Shown here piece after piece: positions 28,562 to 40,700 of a stretch of 64,000 bases of DNA. Where the stretch lies: assembly GCF_003203515.1 (NCBI RefSeq), contig NZ_BGNG01000005.1:287685-351684 (forward strand), written 5' to 3'. The notes below the pieces were generated by a model. It worked only from the letters and a program-made list of their open reading frames with translations, did not search any database and was not told the DNA's origin. The stretch is from Glaciecola sp. KUL10. GTDB taxonomy: Bacteria > Pseudomonadota > Gammaproteobacteria > Enterobacterales > Alteromonadaceae. The position numbers and the translations under genes are program-made. The stretch's first letter is position 1. Every line of letters starts with the position of its first letter.

Positions 28562-30913
28562 TTAATCGTCAATTTGCTTGTCGTTAAGCCACTCCAGTAA
28601 ATGGTCGACATCATGTTGAATTGCTAACTCAAGTTCTTCAACCCAGTCTTGTACGTTCTCCCACCAAGCGGGGTGATCGCCTTGTTGAATTTTATTAGCA
28701 GTTTCTTGCGCTCGAGCTAAACCAATTGAACCTGCTGCCCCTTTTATTTTGTGGGCTTGAGAGCAAACTTCTTCTTTTTCATCAGCGGCCAGTGATACCT
28801 TCATCAACTCCATATATTCAGGAATCTTATCCTGAAAAACACCTAAACTGGTGCGAATCATATCTTCGCCAATGGTATCAACCAACATTTCAAGCATTTC
28901 TGTATCTAAAATATTATCCAATTTAGGGGCACTCTTTATTTGGCTAGCATCTGCAGTATGCGTGGTCGAATCTTGTTGTGAAAATAGTTCATTGAAGACT
29001 TCGATCACACGACTTTTCTTAATCGGTTTTGCGATAATATCATCCATACCGTTTTGCAGGTATTCTTCGCGCTTTTTAATCACATTCGCGGTGAGGGCCA
29101 CAATAGGCGTTTGCATCACCAAATCTTCATCATGTAGTGTTCGAGCAACATCAAATCCAGTCATATCTGGAAGCTGAATGTCTAGCAGTATCAAATCATA
29201 CTGATTTGCTCTTGCCATATTGATTGCTTCAGTGCCCGTCATCGCAACGTCAATTTTTTGCCCGAGCTTTTCTAACAGCGCTTTAGCGACCATTACATTA
29301 AGTTCAATATCCTCAACAAGAAGAATATTCAGGCCCGTAACCTCTAGTGCTGCTTGATGTACTTTTGCTTTAGCAATATTGACAGGCAATACAACTTCAA
29401 AACAGGTTCCCTTACCTACTTCACTGTGCACTTCGATCTTGCCGTTCATTTTATCAACCATTTGCTTACAAATAGCTAAACCAATACCTGTCCCCGTTGC
29501 ACTTTGGTGATCGGGGTGGTCTACCTGATAATACATGGCAAAGATATTGTCCAAATCATCCTTAGGGATGCCAACACCCGTATCAGTGATCGTGAACATC
29601 AACTCCACTTCTTTAGATGATACTTCTTTGCACGCTACATCCAGAGAAACAGACCCTTTTTGGGTAAATTTAATTGCGTTAAATAGTATATTCCAAAGTA
29701 CTTGGCGTAAGCGCGTACCATCTGCTTCTATCGCAAGTGGAATTGGTTCTTGTATAGACGAAGAGAAATTAAGGCTACGATCCTGAGCTAACAATTTGAT
29801 TATACTGCTTATTTCATTGGTAAAATCACGTATATTGACCGTTTTCAACTCGATTTCGATTTTATCTCTGTCAAGTTTATCCAAATCTATAATATCGTTA
29901 AATATATTGCCCAGCGTAATTGCACTTGCGTATATCGTGCTGACCCACTCAAATTGTTCTTTGCTCAGTTTAGTATCTCGTAGCATCCTGCTTAGGCCCA
30001 CAATACCGTTTAAAGGTGTTCTTAATTCGTGGGAAATAGTTGCGATAAAGCGAGTTTTGTCTTTACTAGCTTTGGCAATAGCACTCTCTGCCTTCTTGCG
30101 CTCAGTCATATCACGACCAAAAGCCAACAAGCCTAGACGATGACCATCCTGGTCAAAAAAGGGCACTTTGCGCATTTCAAAGTAACGTCGTCTTCCATCC
30201 GCAAACTTGAGCCAAAGCTCTTCAGTCAAACTAGCATTGGTTTCGAGTACTTCGTGGTCAGACGCAGCGACTTGCCTTGCCAAATCTTCGTCATAGACTT
30301 CATGTGGGGTTAAGCCAAGTAGCTCTTGTTCGGTTTTACCTACGACTTGCTCCGCTACACGGTTGCAGCCCGCAAAGCGCCCCTCTTCATTGCGGTAGTA
30401 AATTAAGTCCGGTGACGCATCAATAATTGAACGAGTAAGAGTAGACAAGCGTCTAGCTTGCATTTCTTGTTCAGACTTTTCCTTGATTTCGCGCTCGAGC
30501 TCTTCGAACATGCTCTCGCGTTCAAGCTGCGCATGTCGTCTTTGTTCAATTTCGTAATTTAACTGGCGAATATTATTTTGCAATTCGCGATTAAGAATAA
30601 CGTCATGTTTTCGCAGGCGTTCTAATTGACTAACTGCTTCTTCAAGGTTAATTCTTGAATGCTCTAATTGCTTGATCAATTCACTGAAAAAGTAAAGCAC
30701 CCAAGGCGCACTGATCATGGTGAGTATTAATGCACTGATGAAATCATCGACCTCGATTTCACTGCCAAAACTCAATCGAATTAAAAATGAACCACCCAAA
30801 GTGACAATTAAAGTGAAGATTACGAAAACGATGCTAATTTTTAGCGTACCAAAGCGGTCTACGAATTGTGCAAACTTGATTGCCCAGGAATCAGGCGGCG
30901 TTTTTAACTGCAT
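28562..30913 (-). CDS. arcB: aerobic respiration control sensor kinase ArcB
   Basis: A hybrid sensor kinase of 784 aa when started at the ATG at 30913. Two membrane helices (about 20-75), coiled coil, PAS domain (about 150-265), HisKA with H295 in TISHELRTPLNG, HATPase, receiver with D578 (LILLDIQLPDMTG) and C-terminal Hpt with H721 (QAHKIKGAAGS). These sites lie within a few residues of E. coli ArcB's H292, D576 and H717, which is why I choose this start; the frame runs upstream to 31099 with an extra hydrophobic, unconserved stretch. It phosphorylates ArcA in response to quinone redox state. Confidence 0.94.
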   Translation of the reverse strand: MQLKTPPDSWAIKFAQFVDRFGTLKISIVFVIFTLIVTLGGSFLIRLSFGSEIEVDDFISALILTMISAPWVLYFFSELIKQLEHSRINLEEAVSQLERLRKHDVILNRELQNNIRQLNYEIEQRRHAQLERESMFEELEREIKEKSEQEMQARRLSTLTRSIIDASPDLIYYRNEEGRFAGCNRVAEQVVGKTEQELLGLTPHEVYDEDLARQVAASDHEVLETNASLTEELWLKFADGRRRYFEMRKVPFFDQDGHRLGLLAFGRDMTERKKAESAIAKASKDKTRFIATISHELRTPLNGIVGLSRMLRDTKLSKEQFEWVSTIYASAITLGNIFNDIIDLDKLDRDKIEIELKTVNIRDFTNEISSIIKLLAQDRSLNFSSSIQEPIPLAIEADGTRLRQVLWNILFNAIKFTQKGSVSLDVACKEVSSKEVELMFTITDTGVGIPKDDLDNIFAMYYQVDHPDHQSATGTGIGLAICKQMVDKMNGKIEVHSEVGKGTCFEVVLPVNIAKAKVHQAALEVTGLNILLVEDIELNVMVAKALLEKLGQKIDVAMTGTEAINMARANQYDLILLDIQLPDMTGFDVARTLHDEDLVMQTPIVALTANVIKKREEYLQNGMDDIIAKPIKKSRVIEVFNELFSQQDSTTHTADASQIKSAPKLDNILDTEMLEMLVDTIGEDMIRTSLGVFQDKIPEYMELMKVSLAADEKEEVCSQAHKIKGAAGSIGLARAQETANKIQQGDHPAWWENVQDWVEELELAIQHDVDHLLEWLNDKQIDD

Positions 30914-31436
30914 ATTTAGAACTGTCTTTAGACTAATTAAATCGCATGCTATCAAGATTGCCACTAGAAGTGAAAATTTGAATTTATACTGAATTTCGAC
31001 ATCTAATACGCTAAATGAATAAATAATAAATAAATATGCGATTGTGTTCGCATTCATTAGTTTACAGCAAAGCAATAACCATCCTAATTTTAAGCTCAAA
31101 ATACGAATGCATTTTTTCTTCGCGTTTTAGTTTGCGCAATATATAAACTAGCTCAAAGCCATATGAATACTAGCACCCAAAGGTATTCACTAAATAAATG
31201 AGGCCATATCTAATAGTTATAATTGATTTAATTGCGAAAAGTAGGTATTTTGTTTCGCCCGCTAAGAGGAATGAATAAAAATTCGATACAAATGAGTATC
31301 CACAAAGTCTAACGAAGAAAAATAAAACAATAATAACAACATGTGGTTAGGTGATCTCATCACCCATTTTTTAAGAGTAAGTAAAACACGGACGCACATG
31401 TCCCGATCTGTCTAAGGTCGAGGTAGGAGAATATTT
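30914..31436. other. 523-bp divergent intergenic region arcB/gltB
   Basis: No supported gene. It is AT-rich and should hold promoters and leader sequences for arcB (minus) and gltBD (plus). A ribosome site AGGAGAATATTT sits directly before the gltB ATG. The arcB-side 186 bp remain open in frame with arcB, so a longer ArcB cannot be excluded. No clear attenuator or riboswitch was recognised. Confidence 0.35.
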
Positions 31437-34400
31437 ATGAGTCTGTATCATCAAAATGATTCTAAAGACAACTGTGGTTTTGGCTTAATTGCGCACACAC
31501 ACGGTAAAGCAAGCCACCAGTTAGTAAAAACTGCGATTGAAGGACTCGATCGTATGCAACATCGAGGCGGTGTTGCTGCTGATGGAAAGACAGGCGACGG
31601 ATGTGGTTTACTTCTGTCTAAGCCAGATGCTTTGTTTCAAAGTGTTGCAGCTGAAAAAGGTTGGAAACTGGCAAGTGTTTACGCAGTCGGCATGGTGTTT
31701 CTTAGCCAAGACGATGCACTTGCGCAACAGGGTCGAGACATACTGGTCGAAGAAATCGAGCGTGAAATGCTCAGTGTACTTGGTTGGAGAGAGGTACCTG
31801 TCGATCACAGCGTACTTGGTGACCTTGCGAAAACAGGTGTTCCGCAGATTGAACAAGTGTTCGTTAACGCACCAAACGGTTGGCGTGAAACAGACGTAGA
31901 GCGCCGCTTATATATGGCTAGGCGTCGAGCCGAAAAACGCATGAGTCATGATGCAGATTTTTATGTTGCTTGTTTATCGGCATTAGTAACGATTTATAAG
32001 GGGCTAGTGATGCCTCGTGATTTGCCTGCATTTTACTTAGATTTGGCAAACGAAACTTTACAATCATCAATTTGTGTATTCCATCAGCGCTTTTCAACAA
32101 ACACACTACCTAAGTGGCCCCTTGCTCAGCCGTTTAGATTCTTAGCGCACAATGGTGAAATCAATACTATTAAAGCCAACCGCGATTGGGCGGCGGCTCG
32201 TGCAGGTAAATTCGCCACGCCTTTAATACCAGACCTGATGGATGCAGCGCCCTTCGTTAACACCGAAGGTTCTGATTCTAGTTCATTAGACAATATGCTT
32301 GAGCTATTCTTAGCAGGTGGTATGGATTTATTCAGAGCAATGCGTTTATTAGTGCCACCGGCGTATCAAAACAACGATACAATGGACAGTGACTTGCGCT
32401 CATTTTACGAATTTAACTCTATGCACATGGAACCGTGGGACGGACCAGCCGGTATTGTCCTAACTAACGGTAAGCATGTGGCATGTAACCTAGATAGAAA
32501 CGGGCTTCGTCCAGCTCGCTATGTGATTACCGACGATGGTTTAATTACGCTTGCTTCAGAAATAGGTATTTGGGATTACGACGAAAAGAACGTTGTCGAA
32601 AAAGGCCGAGTTGGTCCAGGTGAAATGCTAGCGGTTGATACAACTTCTGGCAAAATCTGGCGTTCTAATGAAATTGATGAAGACCTCAAATCAAGACACC
32701 CATACAGCGACTGGCTTGATACTAACATCAAGCGCCTAGTGCCAATTGAAAAATTGGATGCCGATAAGATCGGTCAGGCAGTGTTTGACGCCACTCAAAT
32801 GTCGACGTTTCATAAGCTTTTTAACTACAGCTATGAAGAAATGCAGCAGGTAATTAAAGTACTCGCAAAAGACGGACAAGAAGCGGTCGGTTCGATGGGT
32901 GACGATACGCCAATGGCCGTTATGTCTTCAAATCAACGTACTTTGTATGATTACTTTAGACAGCAATTTGCGCAAGTTACTAACCCACCGATTGACCCAT
33001 TACGCGAAAATCATGTTATGTCTTTGGCAACATGTATTGGCCGCGAGCAAAACGTTTTCAACGAAACTAGTGGGTATGCCAACCGCGTGTTGTTTGAATC
33101 CCCAATCTTGATGTATACGGACTTAAAGCAACTTCGTGAATTTGATCCAGAGTTTTATTATTCAGAAGTGATTTCGTTAAACTATCAGCCAGCAGAAGGA
33201 TTAAATGCTGCAATCATCCGAATTTGCGATGAGGTTGAAACCGCTGTTCGCGAACGTAATGCTGCATTCGTGATTTTATCCGATCGCGACATTTCTAAAG
33301 AAACACTACCTGTGCCTGCGGCAATGGCCGTTGGCGCGGTGCAACGCAGATTAGTAGATAAAGCGCTACGTTGCGATGCAAACATCGTTGTTGAAACAGC
33401 TTCAGCGCGCGACCCACACCACTTTGCAGTACTGATTGGTTTAGGCGCTACCGCGGTGTACCCATTCTTAGCATACGAAACAATCGAGCAAATGGCAGCG
33501 AATAACGAACTTGATACTAGCCCAATGCAAGCTGTGATGAACTATCGTAAAGGCATCAACAAAGGGCTTTACAAAATCATGTCGAAAATGGGTATCAGTA
33601 CCATTGCTAGCTATCGTAGCTCAAAACTGTTCGAAGCAATTGGCATCAATGAAGACGTTACTCAACTTTGCTTTGCTGGTATTCCAAGCCGTCTCAAAGG
33701 CGCATCATTTGAAGACTTTGAACAAGACTTAATCAACTTAAATCGCGTCGCATGGCTAAAACGCAAGTCGATTTCACATGGTGGATTGCTTAAATACGTG
33801 CATGGCGGTGAATACCACGCTTACAACCCGGATGTGGTTAAATCGTTGCAAACCGCAGTTGTTAGCGGGAAATACGAAGACTATGCCGTATATCGAGACC
33901 TAGTTAATGATAGAGCGCCTTCGCATTTACGTGATCTGTTAGCAATTAAAGGAAGCGAAAACGCGATTGATATTAGCGAAGTCGAACCTGCTGAAAATCT
34001 ATATCCACGCTTTGATACAGCAGCAATGTCTATCGGTGCATTAAGTCCTGAAGCGCACGAAGCATTAGCCATTGCGATGAATCGCCTAGGCGGTCAATCA
34101 AACTCGGGAGAAGGCGGTGAAGACCCAGCTCGTTTCAATACTGAGAAAAACTCTAAAATCAAACAAGTCGCCTCAGGCCGTTTTGGAGTTACACCGCACT
34201 ACTTGATGAACGCTAATGTGATTCAAATAAAAGTCGCACAAGGTGCAAAACCGGGCGAAGGCGGTCAGTTACCGGGTGATAAAGTTAATAAATACATCGC
34301 TGAATTACGTTTTTCTGTGCCCGGTGTCACACTGATCTCACCACCACCGCATCACGATATTTATTCGATTGAAGATTTAGCTCAGTTGATCTTTGACTTA

Positions 34401-35903
34401 AAACAAGTCAATCCGACAGCGCTTATTTCAGTTAAGTTAGTATCAGAGCCTGGTGTGGGCACTATCGCAACAGGTGTTGCAAAAGCATATGCCGATTTAA
34501 TTACTATTTCTGGCTATGACGGCGGAACGGGTGCTAGCCCATTAACCTCGGTTAAATATGCAGGTAGCCCTTTCGAGCTTGGACTGGCAGAAACGCAACA
34601 AGCACTTGTCGAAAACGGTTTGCGTCACAAAGTCCGCGTTCAAACTGACGGCGGCTTGAAAACAGGTTTAGACGTGGTTAAAGCCGGTATTTTAGGTGCT
34701 GAAAGCTTTGGTTTTGGTACTGGCCCTATGGTTGCTCTTGGGTGTAAATATCTACGTATTTGTCACCTGAATAACTGTGCAACAGGTGTCGCAACACAAG
34801 ATAAATCTTTGCGTGATAACTACTTCATCGGTTTACCCGACATGGTAATGAACTACTTCAAGTTTGTTGCTCAAGAAGTGCGCGAAATTATGGCGAGTAT
34901 TGGTGTCGCTAGGTTTGAGGATTTAGTAGGTCGTACCGAGTTACTAGAAATGCTTGATGGCATTACGGCTAAACAAAATCGTTTAGACCTATCGCCTTTA
35001 TTGACCAAACCACAAGCTGGCGATCACACCAAACTATTTTGTTCAGAAACAACCAACGAACCTATCGACAAAGGTGAGTTAAACTTGCGCATGTTAGCTG
35101 ACTGCAAAGCAGCAGTCGATGGCAGCAAAGGCAAAACAGTTAAGTACTCAGTGCGCAATACAGACCGCTCAGTAGGTGCAACCTTGTCTGGATACATTGC
35201 AAGTGTGCATGGTAACCAAGGTATGGTAGATCATCCTGTCCAAGTCAATCTGACGGGCACAGTGGGTCAAAGCTTCGGTGTGTGGAACGCGGGCGGTTTA
35301 CACTTAACATTGACGGGTGATGCTAACGATTATGTCGGTAAAGGTATGACAGGCGGTAAGCTTGTTATCGCACCACCGAAAGGCATTAAGTTTGATGCAC
35401 ACAACAGTGCAATCATGGGTAACACTTGTTTATATGGTGCTACCGGCGGTAAATTGTTTGCCGCCGGTCGTGCAGGTGAGCGCTTTGCAGTCAGAAACTC
35501 CGGTGCAGTCGCGGTTATAGAAGGCATGGGCGATAACGGTTGTGAATACATGACCGGCGGCATTGTCGCTGTGCTAGGTTCAGTGGGCGTGAACTTTGGT
35601 GCAGGTATGACCGGTGGCTTTGCTTATCTCTACGATGAGTTTGATGACATCGAGCAACGTGTTAACCCTGAGTTAGTTGATATTATGCCGGTTGATGACA
35701 AAGTGATTTTATCAGAACACTTAAGAGGACTTATCAATCGTCACTATGAAGAAACAGGTAGTGAGCACTCACTTAAACTATTGACTAACTACGCTCTAGA
35801 AAGTAGCCGTTTTAGACTGATTAAGCCTAAGACGAGCGATGTGAAGAATTTGCTTGGCCATATTAGCCGCTCAAGCGCGGAGTTGCGCCTGCAGGCGCAG
35901 TAA
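31437..35903 (+). CDS. gltB: glutamate synthase (NADPH) large subunit
   Basis: A 1488-aa glutamate synthase alpha subunit making two glutamates from glutamine and 2-oxoglutarate. The 12-residue propeptide is followed by the catalytic Cys13 (DNCGFGLIAH), which becomes Cys1 of the class-II glutaminase after processing. Next come the central domain, the FMN-binding synthase domain (SIGALSPEAHEALA... GYDGGTGASPL), the 3Fe-4S Cys motif in CKYLRICHLNNCATGVAT and the C-terminal beta-helix. Followed by gltD 12 bp later. Confidence 0.98.
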   Translation: MSLYHQNDSKDNCGFGLIAHTHGKASHQLVKTAIEGLDRMQHRGGVAADGKTGDGCGLLLSKPDALFQSVAAEKGWKLASVYAVGMVFLSQDDALAQQGRDILVEEIEREMLSVLGWREVPVDHSVLGDLAKTGVPQIEQVFVNAPNGWRETDVERRLYMARRRAEKRMSHDADFYVACLSALVTIYKGLVMPRDLPAFYLDLANETLQSSICVFHQRFSTNTLPKWPLAQPFRFLAHNGEINTIKANRDWAAARAGKFATPLIPDLMDAAPFVNTEGSDSSSLDNMLELFLAGGMDLFRAMRLLVPPAYQNNDTMDSDLRSFYEFNSMHMEPWDGPAGIVLTNGKHVACNLDRNGLRPARYVITDDGLITLASEIGIWDYDEKNVVEKGRVGPGEMLAVDTTSGKIWRSNEIDEDLKSRHPYSDWLDTNIKRLVPIEKLDADKIGQAVFDATQMSTFHKLFNYSYEEMQQVIKVLAKDGQEAVGSMGDDTPMAVMSSNQRTLYDYFRQQFAQVTNPPIDPLRENHVMSLATCIGREQNVFNETSGYANRVLFESPILMYTDLKQLREFDPEFYYSEVISLNYQPAEGLNAAIIRICDEVETAVRERNAAFVILSDRDISKETLPVPAAMAVGAVQRRLVDKALRCDANIVVETASARDPHHFAVLIGLGATAVYPFLAYETIEQMAANNELDTSPMQAVMNYRKGINKGLYKIMSKMGISTIASYRSSKLFEAIGINEDVTQLCFAGIPSRLKGASFEDFEQDLINLNRVAWLKRKSISHGGLLKYVHGGEYHAYNPDVVKSLQTAVVSGKYEDYAVYRDLVNDRAPSHLRDLLAIKGSENAIDISEVEPAENLYPRFDTAAMSIGALSPEAHEALAIAMNRLGGQSNSGEGGEDPARFNTEKNSKIKQVASGRFGVTPHYLMNANVIQIKVAQGAKPGEGGQLPGDKVNKYIAELRFSVPGVTLISPPPHHDIYSIEDLAQLIFDLKQVNPTALISVKLVSEPGVGTIATGVAKAYADLITISGYDGGTGASPLTSVKYAGSPFELGLAETQQALVENGLRHKVRVQTDGGLKTGLDVVKAGILGAESFGFGTGPMVALGCKYLRICHLNNCATGVATQDKSLRDNYFIGLPDMVMNYFKFVAQEVREIMASIGVARFEDLVGRTELLEMLDGITAKQNRLDLSPLLTKPQAGDHTKLFCSETTNEPIDKGELNLRMLADCKAAVDGSKGKTVKYSVRNTDRSVGATLSGYIASVHGNQGMVDHPVQVNLTGTVGQSFGVWNAGGLHLTLTGDANDYVGKGMTGGKLVIAPPKGIKFDAHNSAIMGNTCLYGATGGKLFAAGRAGERFAVRNSGAVAVIEGMGDNGCEYMTGGIVAVLGSVGVNFGAGMTGGFAYLYDEFDDIEQRVNPELVDIMPVDDKVILSEHLRGLINRHYEETGSEHSLKLLTNYALESSRFRLIKPKTSDVKNLLGHISRSSAELRLQAQ

Positions 35904-37331
<1,428 letters not shown>

Positions 37332-37382
37332 GACGGCAAAATAGTCAGCGCAAGGATATCAGCGTTGACACACTCAGATGTT

Positions 37383-37420
37383 AAACCCCGCTTGGATTTC
37401 ATATCCAAGCGGGGTTTTTA
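37383..37420 (+). terminator. rho-independent terminator after gltD
   Basis: Stem AAACCCCGCTTGGAT / ATCCAAGCGGGGTTT with a small loop and trailing T residues, 52 bp past the gltD stop. Confidence 0.93.
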
Positions 37421-37545
37421 TTTGGGATTAGTTATTTTTTTCTATACGCGTGATAACACCGTCACACCAAAGTTTACCCTATTTTACTTGTAGTCAATCG
37501 CAGCTACTTCTATAGTCGTTTCGAGAGGTGTAGAGGAAGACAACG

Positions 37546-37977
37546 ATGAAGCAGTTTGGCAAACAAATCAGCATGACAACTCGGCAATTAGAGAATCTAT
37601 CGTCGACTCGCAGCTTTATGCGATTTGCAATTCCAATGGCCTGCTTAATTGCCTCGTCGTTGTTTTATCTTGGGTCGGCGCTAGCAAGTCCAGATAGGGG
37701 CTGCCCATCACAGTTCAATCAAATTAAAATACCATTGGACGGTAAACTGTGCCAAATTTTTGCCGCTGATTACCCGGCAAGTATGGTGCTGTTTATCCCC
37801 CAAACACCCGAAAAAGTGATCTCACATTATCTTGCGGCACATCCCGAGCTAACTAGCTTTAAGCAAATAAAATCACGCACAATATTGCAGACTAAAGACA
37901 AAAATACAACCTTAGTTGTGTCTGCCGATGGGCAAGGTACTCAGGTAGATATATTAGTGAAAGCCCCTGTTTCATAA
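37546..37977 (+). CDS. hypothetical secreted protein, 143 aa
   Basis: I do not recognise a family. The protein has a long basic N-terminus, a hydrophobic segment (about residues 28-45, IPMACLIASSLFYLGSALA) that would serve as signal peptide or anchor with a likely cut after SALA, and a ~95-residue exported part with two Cys (C53 and C68, possibly disulfide-bonded). Alternative starts at internal Met codons (MTTRQ, MRFAI) would give a more normal signal peptide. It stands alone between the gltD terminator and the DUF2726 gene. Confidence 0.6.
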   Translation: MKQFGKQISMTTRQLENLSSTRSFMRFAIPMACLIASSLFYLGSALASPDRGCPSQFNQIKIPLDGKLCQIFAADYPASMVLFIPQTPEKVISHYLAAHPELTSFKQIKSRTILQTKDKNTTLVVSADGQGTQVDILVKAPVS

Positions 37978-38188
37978 GGCCACTTGATTAATTTATCGAT
38001 TGACCAAAAACAGCGATAAACCACTGTTTATAAGAGACTTTCATTCATCAGCACCCCTCACAAAAAATACAACAACCAACACGATCATCGCGCAAAGAGA
38101 GAATTACTCCTTGTTGTGGCACACCCTTTGCTAAACCTATATTAATTACCACCAACCCCAGTGTTGGTTTTTAAATCTAGGAGTAGTT

Positions 38189-38791
38189 ATGGAACTGGCC
38201 ATTGTATTAATGATGATTTTGATTGTCGTCGCGATTGTTGCAATTAAACTAAATGAAGATCAAATTGCATTTCCGTTTATGCGTCGTCAGCAGCTTTTTT
38301 CACCTGTTGAAAGACAGTTTTTAGAACTTATAGAGCGAGCGGTAGGTAATGAATTTAGAGTGGTATGTCGCGTAAAACTTAGTGATGTGTTAGCGCTGCG
38401 CAATAACACTAACAAGAAAGTAGCAAAAAGCGCCATGTTACGAGCTTCTGGCAAACAAATTGATTTTATACTTTGCAACAAATCCGACCTCACACCGGTC
38501 TTAGCTATTGATGTGGTTAATACGCAAACGAAAGAAGGTGCAATAAAAGCAAAAGACTTCTTTGTATCAGGAAGTCTAGACACCGCAGGTATTCCTCATG
38601 CAAAAATCAAGGCCAAAAATGGCTACAAAGTCGAAGAAATTAGAGACTGCATAGAGTCAAAGCTCATACCCTTGAGACGCAAACAAGGCAAGTTGATCGG
38701 TACGCCTATTGCGGCTGAAAAGCCTAGTTTATTTTCGCCCAAGAAACGCCCTACTCGTCCGATAAGAACAAATAAACAAGTAGCGGCATAG
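38189..38791 (+). CDS. DUF2726 membrane-anchored protein
   Basis: A 200-aa protein with an N-terminal membrane helix (residues 2-20) and a DUF2726 domain (about 35-170): SPVERQFLELIERAV, FRVVCRVKLSDVL, KQIDFILCNKSDLTPVLAIDV, then DTAGIPHAKIKAKNGY. The domain resembles restriction-endonuclease-like folds (the ID-x-VLAIDV-type pattern), but catalytic function is not established. Basic C-terminal tail. A TAGGAG ribosome site precedes the ATG. Confidence 0.8.
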   Translation: MELAIVLMMILIVVAIVAIKLNEDQIAFPFMRRQQLFSPVERQFLELIERAVGNEFRVVCRVKLSDVLALRNNTNKKVAKSAMLRASGKQIDFILCNKSDLTPVLAIDVVNTQTKEGAIKAKDFFVSGSLDTAGIPHAKIKAKNGYKVEEIRDCIESKLIPLRRKQGKLIGTPIAAEKPSLFSPKKRPTRPIRTNKQVAA

Positions 38792-38933
38792 GCGCGTTTT
38801 AACGCTCGACCAGTTTACTTGTCATCTCTCCCTAGCTGACAATCCTTAAACGCAAGTGCATCTAGCCTTGCGTTTATTTTTATCCTAATTACACTTGCCA
38901 ACTATACAAGACTACTATACCCAAGGTGTTGAT

Positions 38934-39626
38934 ATGAAAATCGCAATCCTAGGTGCAATGGATGAAGAAATTGCACTTATCAAAACCACTTTAAATGATC
39001 CCAAACAAAGTAAACTAAATCATCTAGACGTCATTGAAGGTAAGTTAGGTCAACACGACATTATTTTGTTGAAATGCGGCATCGGAAAGGTAGCTTCTGC
39101 TGTTGCCGCGACGCTGATAATACAAGCCTATAAACCTGATGCGTTAATTAACACGGGTTCTGCGGGTGGCTTTGACCCTCAACTAAATGTGGGTGATATT
39201 GTGATCGGTAACGAACTCATCCACAATGATGTCGATATTACACACTTTGGCTATGCATTAGGTCAATGTGCTGGCATGCCAGAAACATATCCATGTGCAA
39301 AGCAACTTGTCGAGGCTGCAAAAGTTGCCGCCACACAATTATCAGACCAGCAGATTATAGAGGGTATGATAGCCACTGGTGATTCATTCATTGGCAGTGA
39401 TGAAGAAGCACAAAGGCTCAAACAAGCTTTCCCCAAAGTGGCCGCAACCGAAATGGAAGGGGCCGCGATAGCACAAACGTGTTTTTTACTTGATACAGAC
39501 TGCTTGGTCATTAGAAGTCTATCGGATATCGCAGGTAAAACATCAAGCGTATCTTTTGAGCAATATTTACAAACTGCTGGCAAGAACTCAGCTACGCTCG
39601 TTATGAACCTGATTCACTCGCTTTAG
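38934..39626 (+). CDS. mtnN: 5'-methylthioadenosine/S-adenosylhomocysteine nucleosidase
   Basis: A 230-aa nucleosidase that cleaves MTA and SAH to adenine, part of methionine salvage and the activated-methyl cycle. Motifs: GAMDEEIALIK at the start with catalytic Glu near residue 12, NTGSAGGFDPQLNVGDIV, and the catalytic Asp in IRSLSDIAG; ATEMEGAAIAQ binds the ribose. The ATG at 38934 has AAGGTG at the right distance; a longer frame from 38895 is less likely. The mtnN-cbiB-btuF order matches E. coli-type mtn-btuF linkage. Confidence 0.95.
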   Translation: MKIAILGAMDEEIALIKTTLNDPKQSKLNHLDVIEGKLGQHDIILLKCGIGKVASAVAATLIIQAYKPDALINTGSAGGFDPQLNVGDIVIGNELIHNDVDITHFGYALGQCAGMPETYPCAKQLVEAAKVAATQLSDQQIIEGMIATGDSFIGSDEEAQRLKQAFPKVAATEMEGAAIAQTCFLLDTDCLVIRSLSDIAGKTSSVSFEQYLQTAGKNSATLVMNLIHSL

Positions 39627-39666
39627 ATAGCAACTAAAACTATATGGTGCTTATAGAGCAATACCA

Positions 39667-40662
39667 GTGACCCACTCGCTTGATTTACTCACTTCTTTAC
39701 TTAGTTCTGCAGCTATTTTGCCTGTCATCATTGCTGCAGGACTATTGATCTTAGAAAGATATTGGCAGATCCCCGAGCGCCTTCAACCGATACTATTTAT
39801 TCGCTTATTGGGCGTTAGGTTAGCCGCTAAAACGAATATAAATGGTCAAGACACTAAGCAACAACTCGTGATATCAGGCACGGTCGGGTTCTTATTGCTC
39901 ACTCTACCCTGGTTGATAATCGCATATATCATGAATATGTTTGCTTACTATCCGACGTTTTTTGACGCATTCATTTTATTGATGTGCATTCAATTCAGTG
40001 GACACATAACGCGCATTAAAAGAATTTCTTTGGCCCTCAAAAAGGGCAAGAAACAGCTAGCCAAAGATACACTTGCAAAGATGACGTTGCGTGATACGCA
40101 AACTTTATCTTCGATTGGAATATGCAAAGCAGCAACAGAGAGTTTACTCTTGAGAGCGTATTATCAACAATTTACCGTCATATTTTGGTTTGTTCTCTCT
40201 GGTCCCTTCATCGCGCTTTTCTACCGGATGGCGTTGGAGTTAAATCACGCTTGGAATCCTAAACTATCTCGATTTAAACATTTCGGTATAGCTGCGGGCT
40301 ATGCATGCCACTGGATACAATGGCTTCCGATACGAATTGTCGCGTTATTATCAATTGTGACATCCAGAGGTATTACGCCATTCGTTAATGGTGAATGCAA
40401 ACGCTTGTTTAAGGCAACCTTTTCTTCTAATGGGACACTACTATTAGCAAGTCAGTCTATAACGACCAAACTGCACTTGAGCGGAGCGGTAATGTATGAA
40501 GGACTAAAATTTAGACGAGAGAAGTTTAAAGGATTGAAAGAACCTGAAGTCGTTGATTTGCCAACAGTTATAAAAGTCCTTAATAGAACATCAATAGGGT
40601 TTATTTCTTTTCTATTTATTCTATCAAGTCTTATTAATGCTCTAGTGGCTTCTATGGTATAA
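39667..40662 (+). CDS. CobD/CbiB-like membrane protein
   Basis: A 331-aa polytopic protein with the CobD/CbiB family layout: N-terminal helices, the conserved CbiB-type segment (KKGKKQLAKDTLAKMTLRDTQTLSSIG...ATESLLLRAYY), WFVLSGPFIALFYRMA, and a C-terminal helix. CbiB joins cobyric acid and aminopropanol phosphate; next to btuF it probably serves cobamide salvage, since no other cob genes are visible. GTG start at 39667. Functional residues have not been checked against a family alignment. Confidence 0.75.
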   Translation: MTHSLDLLTSLLSSAAILPVIIAAGLLILERYWQIPERLQPILFIRLLGVRLAAKTNINGQDTKQQLVISGTVGFLLLTLPWLIIAYIMNMFAYYPTFFDAFILLMCIQFSGHITRIKRISLALKKGKKQLAKDTLAKMTLRDTQTLSSIGICKAATESLLLRAYYQQFTVIFWFVLSGPFIALFYRMALELNHAWNPKLSRFKHFGIAAGYACHWIQWLPIRIVALLSIVTSRGITPFVNGECKRLFKATFSSNGTLLLASQSITTKLHLSGAVMYEGLKFRREKFKGLKEPEVVDLPTVIKVLNRTSIGFISFLFILSSLINALVASMV

Positions 40663-40700
40663 ATAACCCATTAAACCAATTTTATGTAATAGAGCAAAAA

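Noticed and set aside
30914..31099. N-terminal extension of ArcB with extra membrane segments
   Set aside because: Start at 30913 gives domain positions matching E. coli ArcB (H295, D578, H721); the extension looks like AT-rich upstream DNA, though it is open in frame.
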